A stretch of DNA of 64,000 bases from Bog-473 sp963809825. Lineage in GTDB: Bacteria; Actinomycetota; Acidimicrobiia; Acidimicrobiales; RAAP-2. A model generated the notes under the pieces. The model did not search any database, had not been told where the DNA came from, and saw nothing but the letters and a program-made list of their open reading frames with translations. Where the stretch lies: contig CAWELJ010000004.1 of assembly GCA_963809825.1 (NCBI GenBank), positions 248,001 through 312,000 of the forward strand, in the 5' to 3' direction. The translations under genes and the position numbers were made by a program. Position 1 is the stretch's first letter. Each line of letters begins with the position of its first letter. This document shows, piece after piece, positions 26,770 through 35,073 of this stretch.

Positions 26770-27719
26770 TGAACGCGACCTCGTCGGTGCTGGGCACCAC
26801 GCGCGCGATGGCCACCGATGTCACCGTCCACGGGGCCGGGGTGCTCGGGGCCGCCGCCGAGCAGGCGGCTCGCGACGCCCTGCTCCGGTTCCACGACGTC
26901 GACACGACCTGCACCCGCTTCGATCCTCACAGCCCGCTGATGCGTGTCAACGCGCGCCCCGACCGCTGGCACGAGGTACCGCCCATGCTGTTCCAGGCCA
27001 TTCAGGAGGCACACCGGGCGCACCAGAAGACGAAGGGCCGGTTCGACCCCCGCGTGCTCCGCACGCTGGTCGACCTCGGGTACGACCGCAGCCTGGCCTT
27101 CTCAAGGGGTGCAGTGGAGACGATCCGTGCCGGCACGCTCCGGCCGCCCGACGGGCCGTGGAGGCCACGGTTCCGGGGCGGCCCGCACCCGCAGCTGCTC
27201 ATCGGCCGCGAGCCGGTCGATCTCGGGGGGATCGGCAAGGGGCTGGCACTGCGCTGGGCGTCAGAGCAACTGCGGACGCAGGTGGAGGACTTCCTGATCG
27301 ATGCCGGCGGTGACATCACCTGCTGCGGATCGGGTCCCGAGGGCGACGGCTGGAAGGTGGCCGTCGAGGACCCACGCGGGGGGAGCGGCCCGCTGGCGGT
27401 CGTCACCCTGCGCGACACGGCGTGCGCGACGTCATCGATCAGGCTGCGCCGGTGGCGGTGCGCCGGCCGGAGCGTGCACCACCTGGTCGACCCACGCTCG
27501 GGGAGACCCGGAGGCGCCGGGCTCTCGGCCGTGACCGTCATCGCACCGGATCCGGTGGAGGCGGAGGTGCTGAGCAAGTCGCTGTTCCTGGAAGGCCGTC
27601 GCCGCATCGCCGACGAGGCGGCCCGGGTCGCCGCGGCGGCGTTCTGGGTGCACTCCGACGGCACGGTCGGTGAGACGCCGCACTTCGGCGACCGGGTGAT
27701 CTGGAGAGCGGCCTCGTGA
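26769..27719 (+). CDS. Flavin operon 1, gene c: ApbE-like FAD:protein FMN transferase
   Basis: Transfers FMN from FAD onto a Ser/Thr of a target protein. The 316-residue sequence has TRAMATDVTVHG at the start, FDPHSPLMRVN, GRFDPRVL, the FAD-binding VDLGGIGKGLALRWA, LIDAGGD, ATSS and HHLVDPRSGRPGG. The segment that normally reads A-D-A-x-[AS]-T and binds Mg2+ reads AEVLSK, also found in copy 2. No signal peptide or lipobox is visible, so the enzyme looks cytoplasmic, unlike many ApbEs. The start overlaps the gene b stop (TGATG). Confidence 0.87.
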   Translation: MNATSSVLGTTRAMATDVTVHGAGVLGAAAEQAARDALLRFHDVDTTCTRFDPHSPLMRVNARPDRWHEVPPMLFQAIQEAHRAHQKTKGRFDPRVLRTLVDLGYDRSLAFSRGAVETIRAGTLRPPDGPWRPRFRGGPHPQLLIGREPVDLGGIGKGLALRWASEQLRTQVEDFLIDAGGDITCCGSGPEGDGWKVAVEDPRGGSGPLAVVTLRDTACATSSIRLRRWRCAGRSVHHLVDPRSGRPGGAGLSAVTVIAPDPVEAEVLSKSLFLEGRRRIADEAARVAAAAFWVHSDGTVGETPHFGDRVIWRAAS

Positions 27720-28468
27720 GCCCACCGGCGCCGGTGGCGACCGATGCACCCGCCGCCTCGTCGCACCGGTCACGTCCGGGCGATCAACGGACGGACCCGA
27801 TGGGGCCGCGCCGGACGTTGCGCGGGCACCTCCCCAGCGTGGGCTGGGCCGGCTGCGTGCTCGCCGTCTCTCTAGGCCTGGGCTACGCCATGGCGCGGCA
27901 GGGGGGTTCCGGCCTGCTCCACGACAAGATGCTGCCGTGGATCCTGAGCCGCTGCCTCGGGCTCGGTGCCTACGTGTCGCTGACCGCGCTGGTCGCGGTC
28001 GGCATCTGGTTCCGCCATCCGTGGCGCGTGGTCCGCCGGGCGCCGGGGCCGGAGGCGCTGCTGCGCGCCCACGCGGCCCTGGCGGCTGCCACGGTGGTGC
28101 TCCTCGCCGGCCACATCGTGGCCGTCTGCCTCGACCACTATGCCGGGGTCGGATGGACCGGCACCTTCGTCCCGTGGCACTCGCACTACCGGCCCACGGC
28201 CGTCGGTGTCGGGTCCATCGCCATGTACGGCATCGTGCTGGTCGCCGGGACCGCGGCGTTGGCCGGCTCCATTGCCAGGCGGATCTGGCTGCCCATCCAC
28301 TCGCTCTCTGCGGCCATCTTCGGGCTGTGCCTCGCCCATGGCCTGCTGGCCGGGAGCGACAGCCACGTGCTGTGGGGGATGTACGCCGCCACCGGTGCGG
28401 CCGTGGCGGTGCTGCAGGTCACCCGGGTGCTGGCCCGACCTCCGGCGTTGGCCGACGCACGGTCATGA
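27716..28468 (+). CDS. Flavin operon 1, gene d: ferric-reductase-like transmembrane heme protein
   Basis: A 250-residue membrane protein of about six helices resembling the ferric-reductase transmembrane domain (NOX/FRE/YedZ type). Candidate heme-ligating His residues lie in RAHAAL, AGHIVAVCLDHY, LPIHSLSA and LAHGLLAG, spaced on facing helices, so two b hemes are plausible. There is no attached FAD/NAD(P) domain; that role may fall to gene e and the ferredoxin. GTG start and stop overlap both neighbours by 4 nt. Confidence 0.85.
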   Translation: MSPPAPVATDAPAASSHRSRPGDQRTDPMGPRRTLRGHLPSVGWAGCVLAVSLGLGYAMARQGGSGLLHDKMLPWILSRCLGLGAYVSLTALVAVGIWFRHPWRVVRRAPGPEALLRAHAALAAATVVLLAGHIVAVCLDHYAGVGWTGTFVPWHSHYRPTAVGVGSIAMYGIVLVAGTAALAGSIARRIWLPIHSLSAAIFGLCLAHGLLAGSDSHVLWGMYAATGAAVAVLQVTRVLARPPALADARS

Positions 28469-29787
28469 CGGCGGTGCTCGCGCCCGAGCTGCTCGTGCCG
28501 ACGGCCGGTGGCGCCCTGGCGCAGACCGGGGATCCGAACGGGCTCCTGTTGGCCGGGCCATTGGCCCCGGACGGGGCCGAGTCGCTCGAGTCGTACATGG
28601 ACAGGCTCGGCCCGGCTCCCGTGTTGAGCCGCGAGGAGATCTTCGCTGAGATCCGGGACAGCGGCCTGCAGGGCCGCGGTGGGGGTGGCTTTCCGCTGTG
28701 GCGCAAATTGGAGACCGCGCTGGCGTCGCCGGGGGACCCGGTCCTGGTCGTCAACTGCAGTGAGAGCGAGCCGGCGAGCCGCAAGGACTGGACCCTCTGC
28801 TCCTACCGCCCCCACACCGTGCTCGAAGGCGCGGCGGCGATCGCGGACGTGTTGGGGGCGCGGGAAGTGGTGATCCATCTCCACGGCGGATCGGCCGGGC
28901 CCCGTGAGGCGTTGCGCAACGCACTGCGCGAGCGCGGGTCCCTCGAGGGTGACCCGGTGTGGCGGATGTCGTACGGTCCGAGCGGCTACGTCTCGGGCGA
29001 GGCCAGCGCGGTGGCGCGCTACCTGCACGAGGGGGTCGCCCTGCCGCTGTTCGCCTCGGCGCCGCTCGCACGGCGCGGCCCCTCGGGCCGGCCGACCGTC
29101 GTGTCGAACGCCGAGACGGCGGCGCATGTCGCGTCGATCCTCCATGGCGGGGCCGAGCGGTGGCGCGCGGCGGGGTCGCCGTCGTGTCCGGGGCCTCAGC
29201 TCGTCACGCTCTCGGGTGCGGTGGCCTACCCGGGCACCGTCGTCGAGATCACGGGTTCGGTGACCATCGGCACCATCCTCCGCGGCGCGGGCCTGGAGGA
29301 GCCTCCCCACGCAGTGCTGATGGGTGGGTATGCCGGGACATGGATCCACGGGCACCTGGCGTGGCAGACCCCCCTGGAGCCCGCCTCACTGAGCGCGTTG
29401 GGCGCGACCCGTGGCTGCGGTCTGATCGGGGTGCTTCCGCACGGCGCCTGTGGCATCGCCCAGTCGGCGCTCATCGTCGACTACCTGGCCGGGGAGTCTG
29501 CCGGCCAATGTGGGCCGTGCGTGCTCGGGTTGCCGGTGCTGGCCGACAGCATGCGTGCCCTGGCGCGCGGGAGAGGAGGGCGTCGGGCGCTCCGGCACAT
29601 CCGCCGTACCGCCGTCGCGCTGCCGGGAAGCGGAGCCTGCAGTCATCCCGACGGCGTCGTCCGACTGGTCGTGAGCACCCTCGAGGTCTTCCAAGACGAC
29701 GTCGCCCGGCACCGGAAGGGGAGCGCGTGCCGTACCGCGCACCACCGTCCTCTCTTCCCGTTCGCCACCGCCGAAGGTTCTTCGTGA
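28465..29787 (+). CDS. Flavin operon 1, gene e: NuoF-like FMN/SLBB/Fe-S protein
   Basis: A 440-residue relative of complex I subunit NuoF. FMN site GRGGGGFPLW (70-79), NCSESEPASRKD (98-109) replacing NADEGEPGTxKDR, GYVSGEASA (174-182), an SLBB domain (about 245-300) and a C-terminal Fe-S region. The usual ESCGxCxPC reads ESAGQCGPC, so the first Cys is Ala346; Cys349, Cys352 and Cys392 remain, and Cys318 or Cys329 could complete the cluster. Likely a cytoplasmic NAD(P)H or ferredoxin oxidoreductase feeding gene d. ATG overlaps gene d. Confidence 0.85.
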   Translation: MTAVLAPELLVPTAGGALAQTGDPNGLLLAGPLAPDGAESLESYMDRLGPAPVLSREEIFAEIRDSGLQGRGGGGFPLWRKLETALASPGDPVLVVNCSESEPASRKDWTLCSYRPHTVLEGAAAIADVLGAREVVIHLHGGSAGPREALRNALRERGSLEGDPVWRMSYGPSGYVSGEASAVARYLHEGVALPLFASAPLARRGPSGRPTVVSNAETAAHVASILHGGAERWRAAGSPSCPGPQLVTLSGAVAYPGTVVEITGSVTIGTILRGAGLEEPPHAVLMGGYAGTWIHGHLAWQTPLEPASLSALGATRGCGLIGVLPHGACGIAQSALIVDYLAGESAGQCGPCVLGLPVLADSMRALARGRGGRRALRHIRRTAVALPGSGACSHPDGVVRLVVSTLEVFQDDVARHRKGSACRTAHHRPLFPFATAEGSS

Positions 29788-30008
29788 AGGTCGTGGTCCA
29801 CGTGGACCCCACCCGGTGCCGCGGGCACGGCATCTGCGCGTTGATGTTCGCGGAGGCGCTCGAGCTCGACCGCTGGGGTTACGGGAGGGCCCTCGACGCC
29901 GAGCACGAGGGGCGCCGGAGCGTGGTGCAGGCCCGGCGGGCGCAGCGAGCGTGCCCCAACGGTGCCATCTCCTTCACCGTCGTGGAGGAGATGCAGCCCG
30001 CGTCCTGA
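29784..30008 (+). CDS. Flavin operon 1, gene f: small 3Fe-4S/4Fe-4S ferredoxin
   Basis: A 74-residue ferredoxin with CRGHGICA and a distal CPN, the CxxHxxC...CP pattern of actinobacterial single-cluster ferredoxins (the middle Cys replaced by His, often a 3Fe-4S form that can bind other metals). GTG start overlaps the gene e stop. Expected to carry electrons between the NuoF-like protein and gene d or other acceptors. Confidence 0.9.
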   Translation: MKVVVHVDPTRCRGHGICALMFAEALELDRWGYGRALDAEHEGRRSVVQARRAQRACPNGAISFTVVEEMQPAS

Positions 30009-30289
30009 CGTCGGGTCTGCCGCTCCCGCTCGGGACGTCCGGACCCTGACCCGGTCGACCTTCTTCGTGTCGGGGGACCGCGGCGTGACCCGGCCGAATT
30101 GTCGCTGCCCTCGGGGCCCCGCTCCACAACCGGGGTGGAACTGCGTCTCCATCAGCGCGTCGAGGTGACTTCCGGCGCAGATGAGTGAACTCTCACCCGC
30201 ACCTCATGCGTGCTTCAGGAACGCAGTCCAGAGTGTCGGAACGGAAGAGGAGGCGGCGAAAGTCGTCCTCGCAGAGGGGAATGATGCAC

Positions 30290-30772
30290 ATGGCCTCGAA
30301 ATTGCTGATTGGCGCGGTCACACTCGGCGGCCTGGCGGGAGGATTCTCCCTTGCAGCTGCGGCGTCGGGCAGCCACGCCCCCGTCCACCGGCCCGCCGCC
30401 GCCGAGGTGCGGCGTCTGTACGACACCGAAGTGGCGCTGAACGGCCAGGAACAGCACCTCCAGGCACTGCTCGAGTTCAGCCGGGCGGAGCTGGTGGCGA
30501 GGCCGGCCGACACGGCGGCGGCTGCGTCGTCGAGCCCGTACGACGCGTCACGCGCCGCCCCGAGCGCGGCTGCACGTGCCCCGGTAGCTGTCCCACCGGC
30601 AGCGATGGTTGCGCCCGCACAACCCGAGACCCCGACCACGATCGAACCCCAGCCCACCACGGGCGAACCTCCGACGACGAACACATCGGAGCCATCGACG
30701 ACGACGACTTCGGTTCCGGCGCGCGGCGCCGAGGACGGCAGTGGTGACGGAAGGTCCGGCCCCGGTGACTGA
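30290..30772 (+). CDS. Flavin operon 2, gene a: membrane-anchored protein with Pro/Thr-rich tail
   Basis: The 160-residue counterpart of the gene at 25692: MASKLLIGAVTLGGLAGGFSLA anchor, then EVRRLYDTEVALNGQEQHLQALLEFSRAEL, which matches the helix of copy 1 closely, and a Pro/Thr/Ser tail (no TGAS motif). Two more ATGs lie 6 and 9 nt upstream (30281, 30284); I chose 30290 to match copy 1. GAGGGG precedes them. It overlaps gene b by 8 nt, as in copy 1. Confidence 0.68.
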   Translation: MASKLLIGAVTLGGLAGGFSLAAAASGSHAPVHRPAAAEVRRLYDTEVALNGQEQHLQALLEFSRAELVARPADTAAAASSSPYDASRAAPSAAARAPVAVPPAAMVAPAQPETPTTIEPQPTTGEPPTTNTSEPSTTTTSVPARGAEDGSGDGRSGPGD

Positions 30773-31319
30773 CGCGGCGGGCAAGGCTCGAGCCCGTCGC
30801 CGCAGAGCCACCGTTCCCACCGTGGTCGTGACCGCGGCGACCATCGGCACGACGGGGCTCGCGCTGGCATGGTCGGTCGGCACGGCGCCGCAGAGTTCCG
30901 GTACCCGGACCGCGGCGGACGCGACAACGGCGCTGGCGATTGCCCGTGAGAAATCCGGAATCGACCAGCTCCATCGATCCATCGCGGCAACGATGAGCCA
31001 GATCGATGCACTGCACACGGCCGCACCTGCGGCGGCTTCGGGGGCCACTACGACCACGGCTCCGGCCGGTGCGGCTGGCTCGGCCGCTGGGGCCGCCCCG
31101 CGTGCGTCAGCGGTGCAGGCCGCCGCGCCGCCCGCCGGTGCCGCGCCGGCCGCCGTGGCTCCGGCTCCCGCCGCTGCGAGTCCCGCTGCTTCGACGGCGC
31201 CCGCCCCTGCTCCCGCACCTGCCGCGACGCCAGCGACCCAGCCGCCACCGCCTCCACCGCCTCCCCCTCCACCTCCACCGCCGGTGACCGCGACGACAGG
31301 TGCGTCGGCCGCCGCGTGA
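30765..31319 (+). CDS. Flavin operon 2, gene b: anchored stalk protein ending in TTGAS
   Basis: The 184-residue counterpart of the gene at 26170, starting at a GTG inside GTGACTGA. Basic ARRRRATVP, transmembrane helix (about 17-37, ending in AWSVGTAP), helix LAIAREKSGIDQLHRSIAATMSQI, an Ala/Pro stalk, 14 consecutive prolines, and the terminus VTATTGASAAA. It shares the last TTGAS with copy 1 although most of the stalk has diverged. It also has an internal SGAT (92-95) just after the helix, a second flavinylation-like core. Function inferred, not known. Confidence 0.7.
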   Translation: MTDAAGKARARRRRATVPTVVVTAATIGTTGLALAWSVGTAPQSSGTRTAADATTALAIAREKSGIDQLHRSIAATMSQIDALHTAAPAAASGATTTTAPAGAAGSAAGAAPRASAVQAAAPPAGAAPAAVAPAPAAASPAASTAPAPAPAPAATPATQPPPPPPPPPPPPPPVTATTGASAAA

Positions 31320-32266
31320 GCCAGACCGCAGTGAGATCCGTCCTCGCGACGGTCCGTGCCATGGCGTCCGATGTTGTGATCCACGGTGCCCTCGGCCACG
31401 AGGGGGACGACGGCGCGGTGCGGGACGCCCTCGGCGTCTTCTCCGACCTGGAGCGATGTTGCACCCGCTTCGACGCGGACAGCCCCCTCATGCGGGTGAA
31501 CGAACAACCCGACCGGTGGCACCGGGTCCCGCCGACGCTCTTCCGTGCGGTCCGGGAGGCGCATGACGCGTATCAACGGTCCCGCGGGCGTTTCGATCCG
31601 CGCATCCTGCGCGACCTGGTCGGCCTGGGGTATGACCGCAGTCTCCCCTTCCAAGAGGGAGTGGAGATGACGGGTGGCACGCGTGTGCACCGTTCTCAGC
31701 TGCAGCCCTGGCGACCCAGGTTCCGCGGCGGTCGGAGGCCCGAACTGCACCTGGGCGGGCAGCCGATCGACCTCGGCGGGATCGGCAAGGGGCTGGCCCT
31801 CCGGTGGGCGGGACAGCGGCTCACCGCGGGTGTGGAGCAGTACCTGATCGACGCCGGCGGCGACTGCGTCTGCCGCGGCGGCGGGCCCGACGGAAACGGG
31901 TGGCGGATAGGCGTCGAGGATCCGCGGGGCGGAAGGGGTCCGCTTGCCGTCGTCGAGGTCCGGGACAGAGCGTGCGCGACGTCATCGGTGCGGCTGCGGC
32001 GGTGGCGCTGGCGGGGCAGGACGGTGCACCATCTGCTGGACCCCCGGACGGGTCGACCCGGGGGGGCCGGGCTGCTGGCCGTGACGGCGATCCATCCCGA
32101 CCCGGTGACGGCTGAGGTCCTCACCAAGGTGCTGTTCCTGAAGGGCCGGTCCGGCATCGCCGCAGAGGCCTCCCGGCTGCGCGCAACGGCGTTCTGGGTT
32201 GCCACCGACGGCCGCGCCGCTGAGACGTCGGACTTCTCGAAGTACGTGATCTGGCGGGCGGCGTGA
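31316..32266 (+). CDS. Flavin operon 2, gene c: ApbE-like FAD:protein FMN transferase
   Basis: 316 residues, the same length as copy 1. FDADSPLMRVN, GRFDPRILRDL, IDLGGIGKGLALRWA, LIDAGGD, ATSSVRLRRW and HHLLDPRTGRPGG define the ApbE fold. The C-terminal metal-site segment reads AEVLTK instead of A-D-A-x-x-T, again as in copy 1. No signal peptide. GTG start overlaps gene b by 4 nt. Confidence 0.87.
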   Translation: MSQTAVRSVLATVRAMASDVVIHGALGHEGDDGAVRDALGVFSDLERCCTRFDADSPLMRVNEQPDRWHRVPPTLFRAVREAHDAYQRSRGRFDPRILRDLVGLGYDRSLPFQEGVEMTGGTRVHRSQLQPWRPRFRGGRRPELHLGGQPIDLGGIGKGLALRWAGQRLTAGVEQYLIDAGGDCVCRGGGPDGNGWRIGVEDPRGGRGPLAVVEVRDRACATSSVRLRRWRWRGRTVHHLLDPRTGRPGGAGLLAVTAIHPDPVTAEVLTKVLFLKGRSGIAAEASRLRATAFWVATDGRAAETSDFSKYVIWRAA

Positions 32267-33015
32267 GCGTTCTCTCGCCGGGCCAGAGCGCTGAGGCACC
32301 CCCGAGCCCCCCGGGGTCGCTGCGTCAGCCTGTTCCGGGCCCCGTCCCACCGCCGCGGGGCCCGGAACACCCTGGCCGGGGAGTGCGTGACGTCGCCCTC
32401 CTGGTCGTCATGCTCGTCGCCTCGATCGGCACCGGTTACGCGCTGTCGGTGCACAGCGCGGGACTGTTGCACGACAAGATGCTGCCGTGGATCCTCGGAC
32501 GCAGCCTCGGGATCGCCACCTATGTCGCGCTCAGCGCACTCGTCGTCCTCGGCATCTGGTTCCGGCACCCGTGGCGGGTCGCCCGCCGCACGCCGTCTCC
32601 GGAGACGCTGCTTCGGGCGCACGTGACCCTGGCGGCGTGCACCATCGCCCTGTTGGTGGGGCACGTGACCGCGCTGGTGCTGGACCGCTACTCGGGCGTG
32701 GGGTGGACCGGAGTTCTGGTGCCCTGGCACTCGCAGTACCGGCCGACCGGGGTGGCTCTGGGATCCATCGCTCTCTACGGGATCGTGCTCGTGGCGGTGA
32801 GTGCGGCACTGGCAGGGTCGATCGCCCGGCAGGTGTGGCTTCCCGTGCACTCGGTCTCGTCGGCGGTCTTCGCGGTGTCGCTCGTCCATGGCTTCCTGGC
32901 CGGCAGCGACAGCCGCGTTCTCTGGTGGCTGTATCTCGTCACCGGGGCGCTCGTCGCGGCGTTGCAGGTGTCACGCTTGCTGGCCCGCCCGGTGCGGCCC
33001 CAGGAGGCATGGTGA
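32263..33015 (+). CDS. Flavin operon 2, gene d: ferric-reductase-like transmembrane heme protein
   Basis: A 250-residue membrane protein, same length as copy 1, with KMLPWILGRSLG, RAHVTLAACTIALLVGHV, WHSQYRPTGV, VHSVSSAVF and VHGFLAGSDS. The His positions on the helices are kept, and one copy-1 His (WHSHYRP) is Gln here, so that one is unlikely to ligate heme. GTG start and 3' overlap as in copy 1. Confidence 0.85.
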   Translation: MSVLSPGQSAEAPPSPPGSLRQPVPGPVPPPRGPEHPGRGVRDVALLVVMLVASIGTGYALSVHSAGLLHDKMLPWILGRSLGIATYVALSALVVLGIWFRHPWRVARRTPSPETLLRAHVTLAACTIALLVGHVTALVLDRYSGVGWTGVLVPWHSQYRPTGVALGSIALYGIVLVAVSAALAGSIARQVWLPVHSVSSAVFAVSLVHGFLAGSDSRVLWWLYLVTGALVAALQVSRLLARPVRPQEAW

Positions 33016-34343
33016 CCACGGCGATGCTCGCCGAGCGCGGCGAGGTCGCCCGACAGCGCGTGGGCCCTCGCATCGCGGCCATCGGCGATCCCGCCGCGCT
33101 GATCCTCGCCGGTGCCACCGCGGCGGAAGGCCCAGAACCACTCGTGTCCTTCCTGTCCCGGTCGGGTGCGCCGCCGGCTCCCCGGCCGGCCGAAGCTCTC
33201 GATGCGCTGCGACTCAGCGGCCTGCAAGGTCGCGGGGGAGGAGCGTTTCCGCTCTGGCGCAAGGTGCAGGCGGCGCTGGACGCCCCCGGGCGCCCGACGC
33301 TGGTCGTGAACTGCAGCGAGAGTGAACCCGCCAGCCGCAAGGATTGGACGATCTGCACACTCCGACCGCATCTCGTGTTGGAGGGCGCCGTCCATCTGGC
33401 GAGACTCGTCGGAGCGGACGAGGTCGTCCTCCATCTGCATCGCGGATCCGCCGAGCCGACGGCGTCGCTGGACCGTGCCCTGGACGAGCGGGCGGAGGCG
33501 GTGGCGGGTGATCCCGCGTGGCGACTCTCGAGCGGCCCTCACGGATACGTCTCGGGTGAGGCCAGCGCCGTCGCCCGCTACCTGCACGAGGGCGTGGCGA
33601 AGCCCGTCTTCTCCTCGGTGCCGATGGCGCGGCGCGGGCCCTCGGGCCGGCCCACGCTTGTCTGCAACGCGGAGACGGTCGCTCACGTTGCCGCCATCCT
33701 GCGCGTCGGCGCCGAGACGTGGAGGTCCGCCGGCTCGGAGTCGTGTCCCGGTCCACAGCTCGTGACCTTGGCCGGCGCCGTTCCACGACCCGGGTCCGTC
33801 GTGGAGGTGTCGGGCCCCGCCACGATCGGCGAGATCTTCCGGGAAGCCGGAGTCGATGACCCGCCGCTGGCGGTCCTCGTGGGCGGCTACGCGGGGACCT
33901 GGATCCGCGGCCATGTCGCCTGGCGCACACCGCTGGAGCCGGCGGCCCTGGCCCGCCTGGGAGCCTCCCGCGGCTGTGGTCTGCTCGGCGTGCTCCCCCA
34001 TGGGACGTGTGGGCTGAGGCAGACGGCGCTGGTGACGGCTTACCTGGCCGGTGAGACAGCCGGACAGTGCGGGCCGTGCGTGCACGGACTCCCCGCTCTG
34101 GCGGAATGCGTGACCCGGCTCGCAACGGGCACCGCCGGCCGCCGGATGGTGCGCCGGCTCCGTCGCACCGGCAATGCGCTGCTCGGAAGCGGCGCGTGCG
34201 CGCACCCCGATGGCGTCGTCCACATGGTGCGCAGCGCGCTCGACGTCTTCGACTACGACGTGATCCGACACCGCGCCGGGAGCCCGTGCCCGCCGTCGGA
34301 CCATCCACCCCTGTTCCCAATTCCGGTGGCTCGGGCCTCATGA
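33012..34343 (+). CDS. Flavin operon 2, gene e: NuoF-like FMN/SLBB/Fe-S protein
   Basis: A 443-residue protein starting at the GTG of GTGA (an in-frame ATG lies directly before it at 33009, too close to AGGAGG). It keeps GRGGGAFPLWRK, NCSESEPASRKDW, GYVSGEASAVARYLHEG, the SLBB region and the same odd cluster motif ETAGQCGPC, with Ala in the first Cys position, and the distal GSGACAHPDG. The same substitution in both copies suggests a real subfamily trait. Confidence 0.85.
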   Translation: MTTAMLAERGEVARQRVGPRIAAIGDPAALILAGATAAEGPEPLVSFLSRSGAPPAPRPAEALDALRLSGLQGRGGGAFPLWRKVQAALDAPGRPTLVVNCSESEPASRKDWTICTLRPHLVLEGAVHLARLVGADEVVLHLHRGSAEPTASLDRALDERAEAVAGDPAWRLSSGPHGYVSGEASAVARYLHEGVAKPVFSSVPMARRGPSGRPTLVCNAETVAHVAAILRVGAETWRSAGSESCPGPQLVTLAGAVPRPGSVVEVSGPATIGEIFREAGVDDPPLAVLVGGYAGTWIRGHVAWRTPLEPAALARLGASRGCGLLGVLPHGTCGLRQTALVTAYLAGETAGQCGPCVHGLPALAECVTRLATGTAGRRMVRRLRRTGNALLGSGACAHPDGVVHMVRSALDVFDYDVIRHRAGSPCPPSDHPPLFPIPVARAS

Positions 34344-34576
34344 GGGTGGTGATCCACGTGGACCCGACCCGGTGCCGGGGTCATGGGATTTGCGCCCTCT
34401 ACTTCAAGGACGGCGTGGAGCTCGACCACTGGGGTTACGCGCGGGCCATTGACCCGCCCGCACAGGGCCGCCGGGCCATCGCCCGAGCTCGGCGCGCCGC
34501 CCGTGCCTGCCCGAACGATGCGATTTCGTACGAGGTCGTCGACACGCGGACGGGCGATAGCCTTCAACCCTGGTGA
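34340..34576 (+). CDS. Flavin operon 2, gene f: small ferredoxin
   Basis: A 78-residue ferredoxin: VDPTRCRGHGICAL, then RACPNDAISYEV. Same CxxHxxC...CP pattern as copy 1. ATG overlaps gene e; its own stop overlaps the GTG of the next gene, so copy 2 continues directly into the regulatory genes. Confidence 0.9.
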   Translation: MRVVIHVDPTRCRGHGICALYFKDGVELDHWGYARAIDPPAQGRRAIARARRAARACPNDAISYEVVDTRTGDSLQPW

Positions 34577-35073
34577 CACGGGATCCCGTCCGGAGAGGTG
34601 GGGACGAGGGATTGCAAGAGGACCTGAGATCGCGGTGGTGGCCCATTCCGGGAATGGTGGCCATCCTGGCCTCCCTGGCTGTGGTGGCAGCTACCCAGGG
34701 ATGGCTCCGGGCCTCGCCCGTGGAGATGCCGCGGACGGTGCAGGTCGGTGTGCACGTGGAAGCCAGTGCCCCCCCCACGCCGTCCCCGCCCTTCGCGGTG
34801 AACGAGCCGGCCACAGTGGTGTCGCCGTCCCGCCCTGTGATCACCGGTCCGCCGGTCACCCCCGCCCCGGCCGACACGGCCGTCACGCCCCGGGTGGTCC
34901 CGGCGGCGCCGTCTGCGGGGACGACGACGATCCCCACCCAACCGTCGGCACCGCAGCCGGAGGACTCCTCCCCGGGATCGGGCACCGACGTGACGACCAC
35001 GACTGCCGGTCCGACCGCCACGACAGTGCCGGCCGGTGGCGTCACGACGACGACGCAGCCACGCGAGCAATGA
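34573..35073 (+). CDS. Membrane-anchored Pro/Thr-rich protein linked to the flavin operon and two-component genes
   Basis: A 166-residue protein I do not recognise. One transmembrane helix (about 25-44, PGMVAILASLAVVAATQGWL) is followed by a Val-rich stretch (TVQVGVHVEAS) and then only Pro/Thr/Ala low complexity to the end. It resembles genes a and b in build but lacks their helix and the TGAS end. Its GTG overlaps the ferredoxin and its stop overlaps the histidine kinase start, so it is probably made with both. Confidence 0.6.
   Translation: MTRDPVRRGGDEGLQEDLRSRWWPIPGMVAILASLAVVAATQGWLRASPVEMPRTVQVGVHVEASAPPTPSPPFAVNEPATVVSPSRPVITGPPVTPAPADTAVTPRVVPAAPSAGTTTIPTQPSAPQPEDSSPGSGTDVTTTTAGPTATTVPAGGVTTTTQPREQ

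Noticed and set aside
25692..34576. Assembly-made tandem duplication of the flavin operon
   Set aside because: The two copies are well diverged at protein and DNA level, with different stalk lengths and different flanks, so they are real paralogues.
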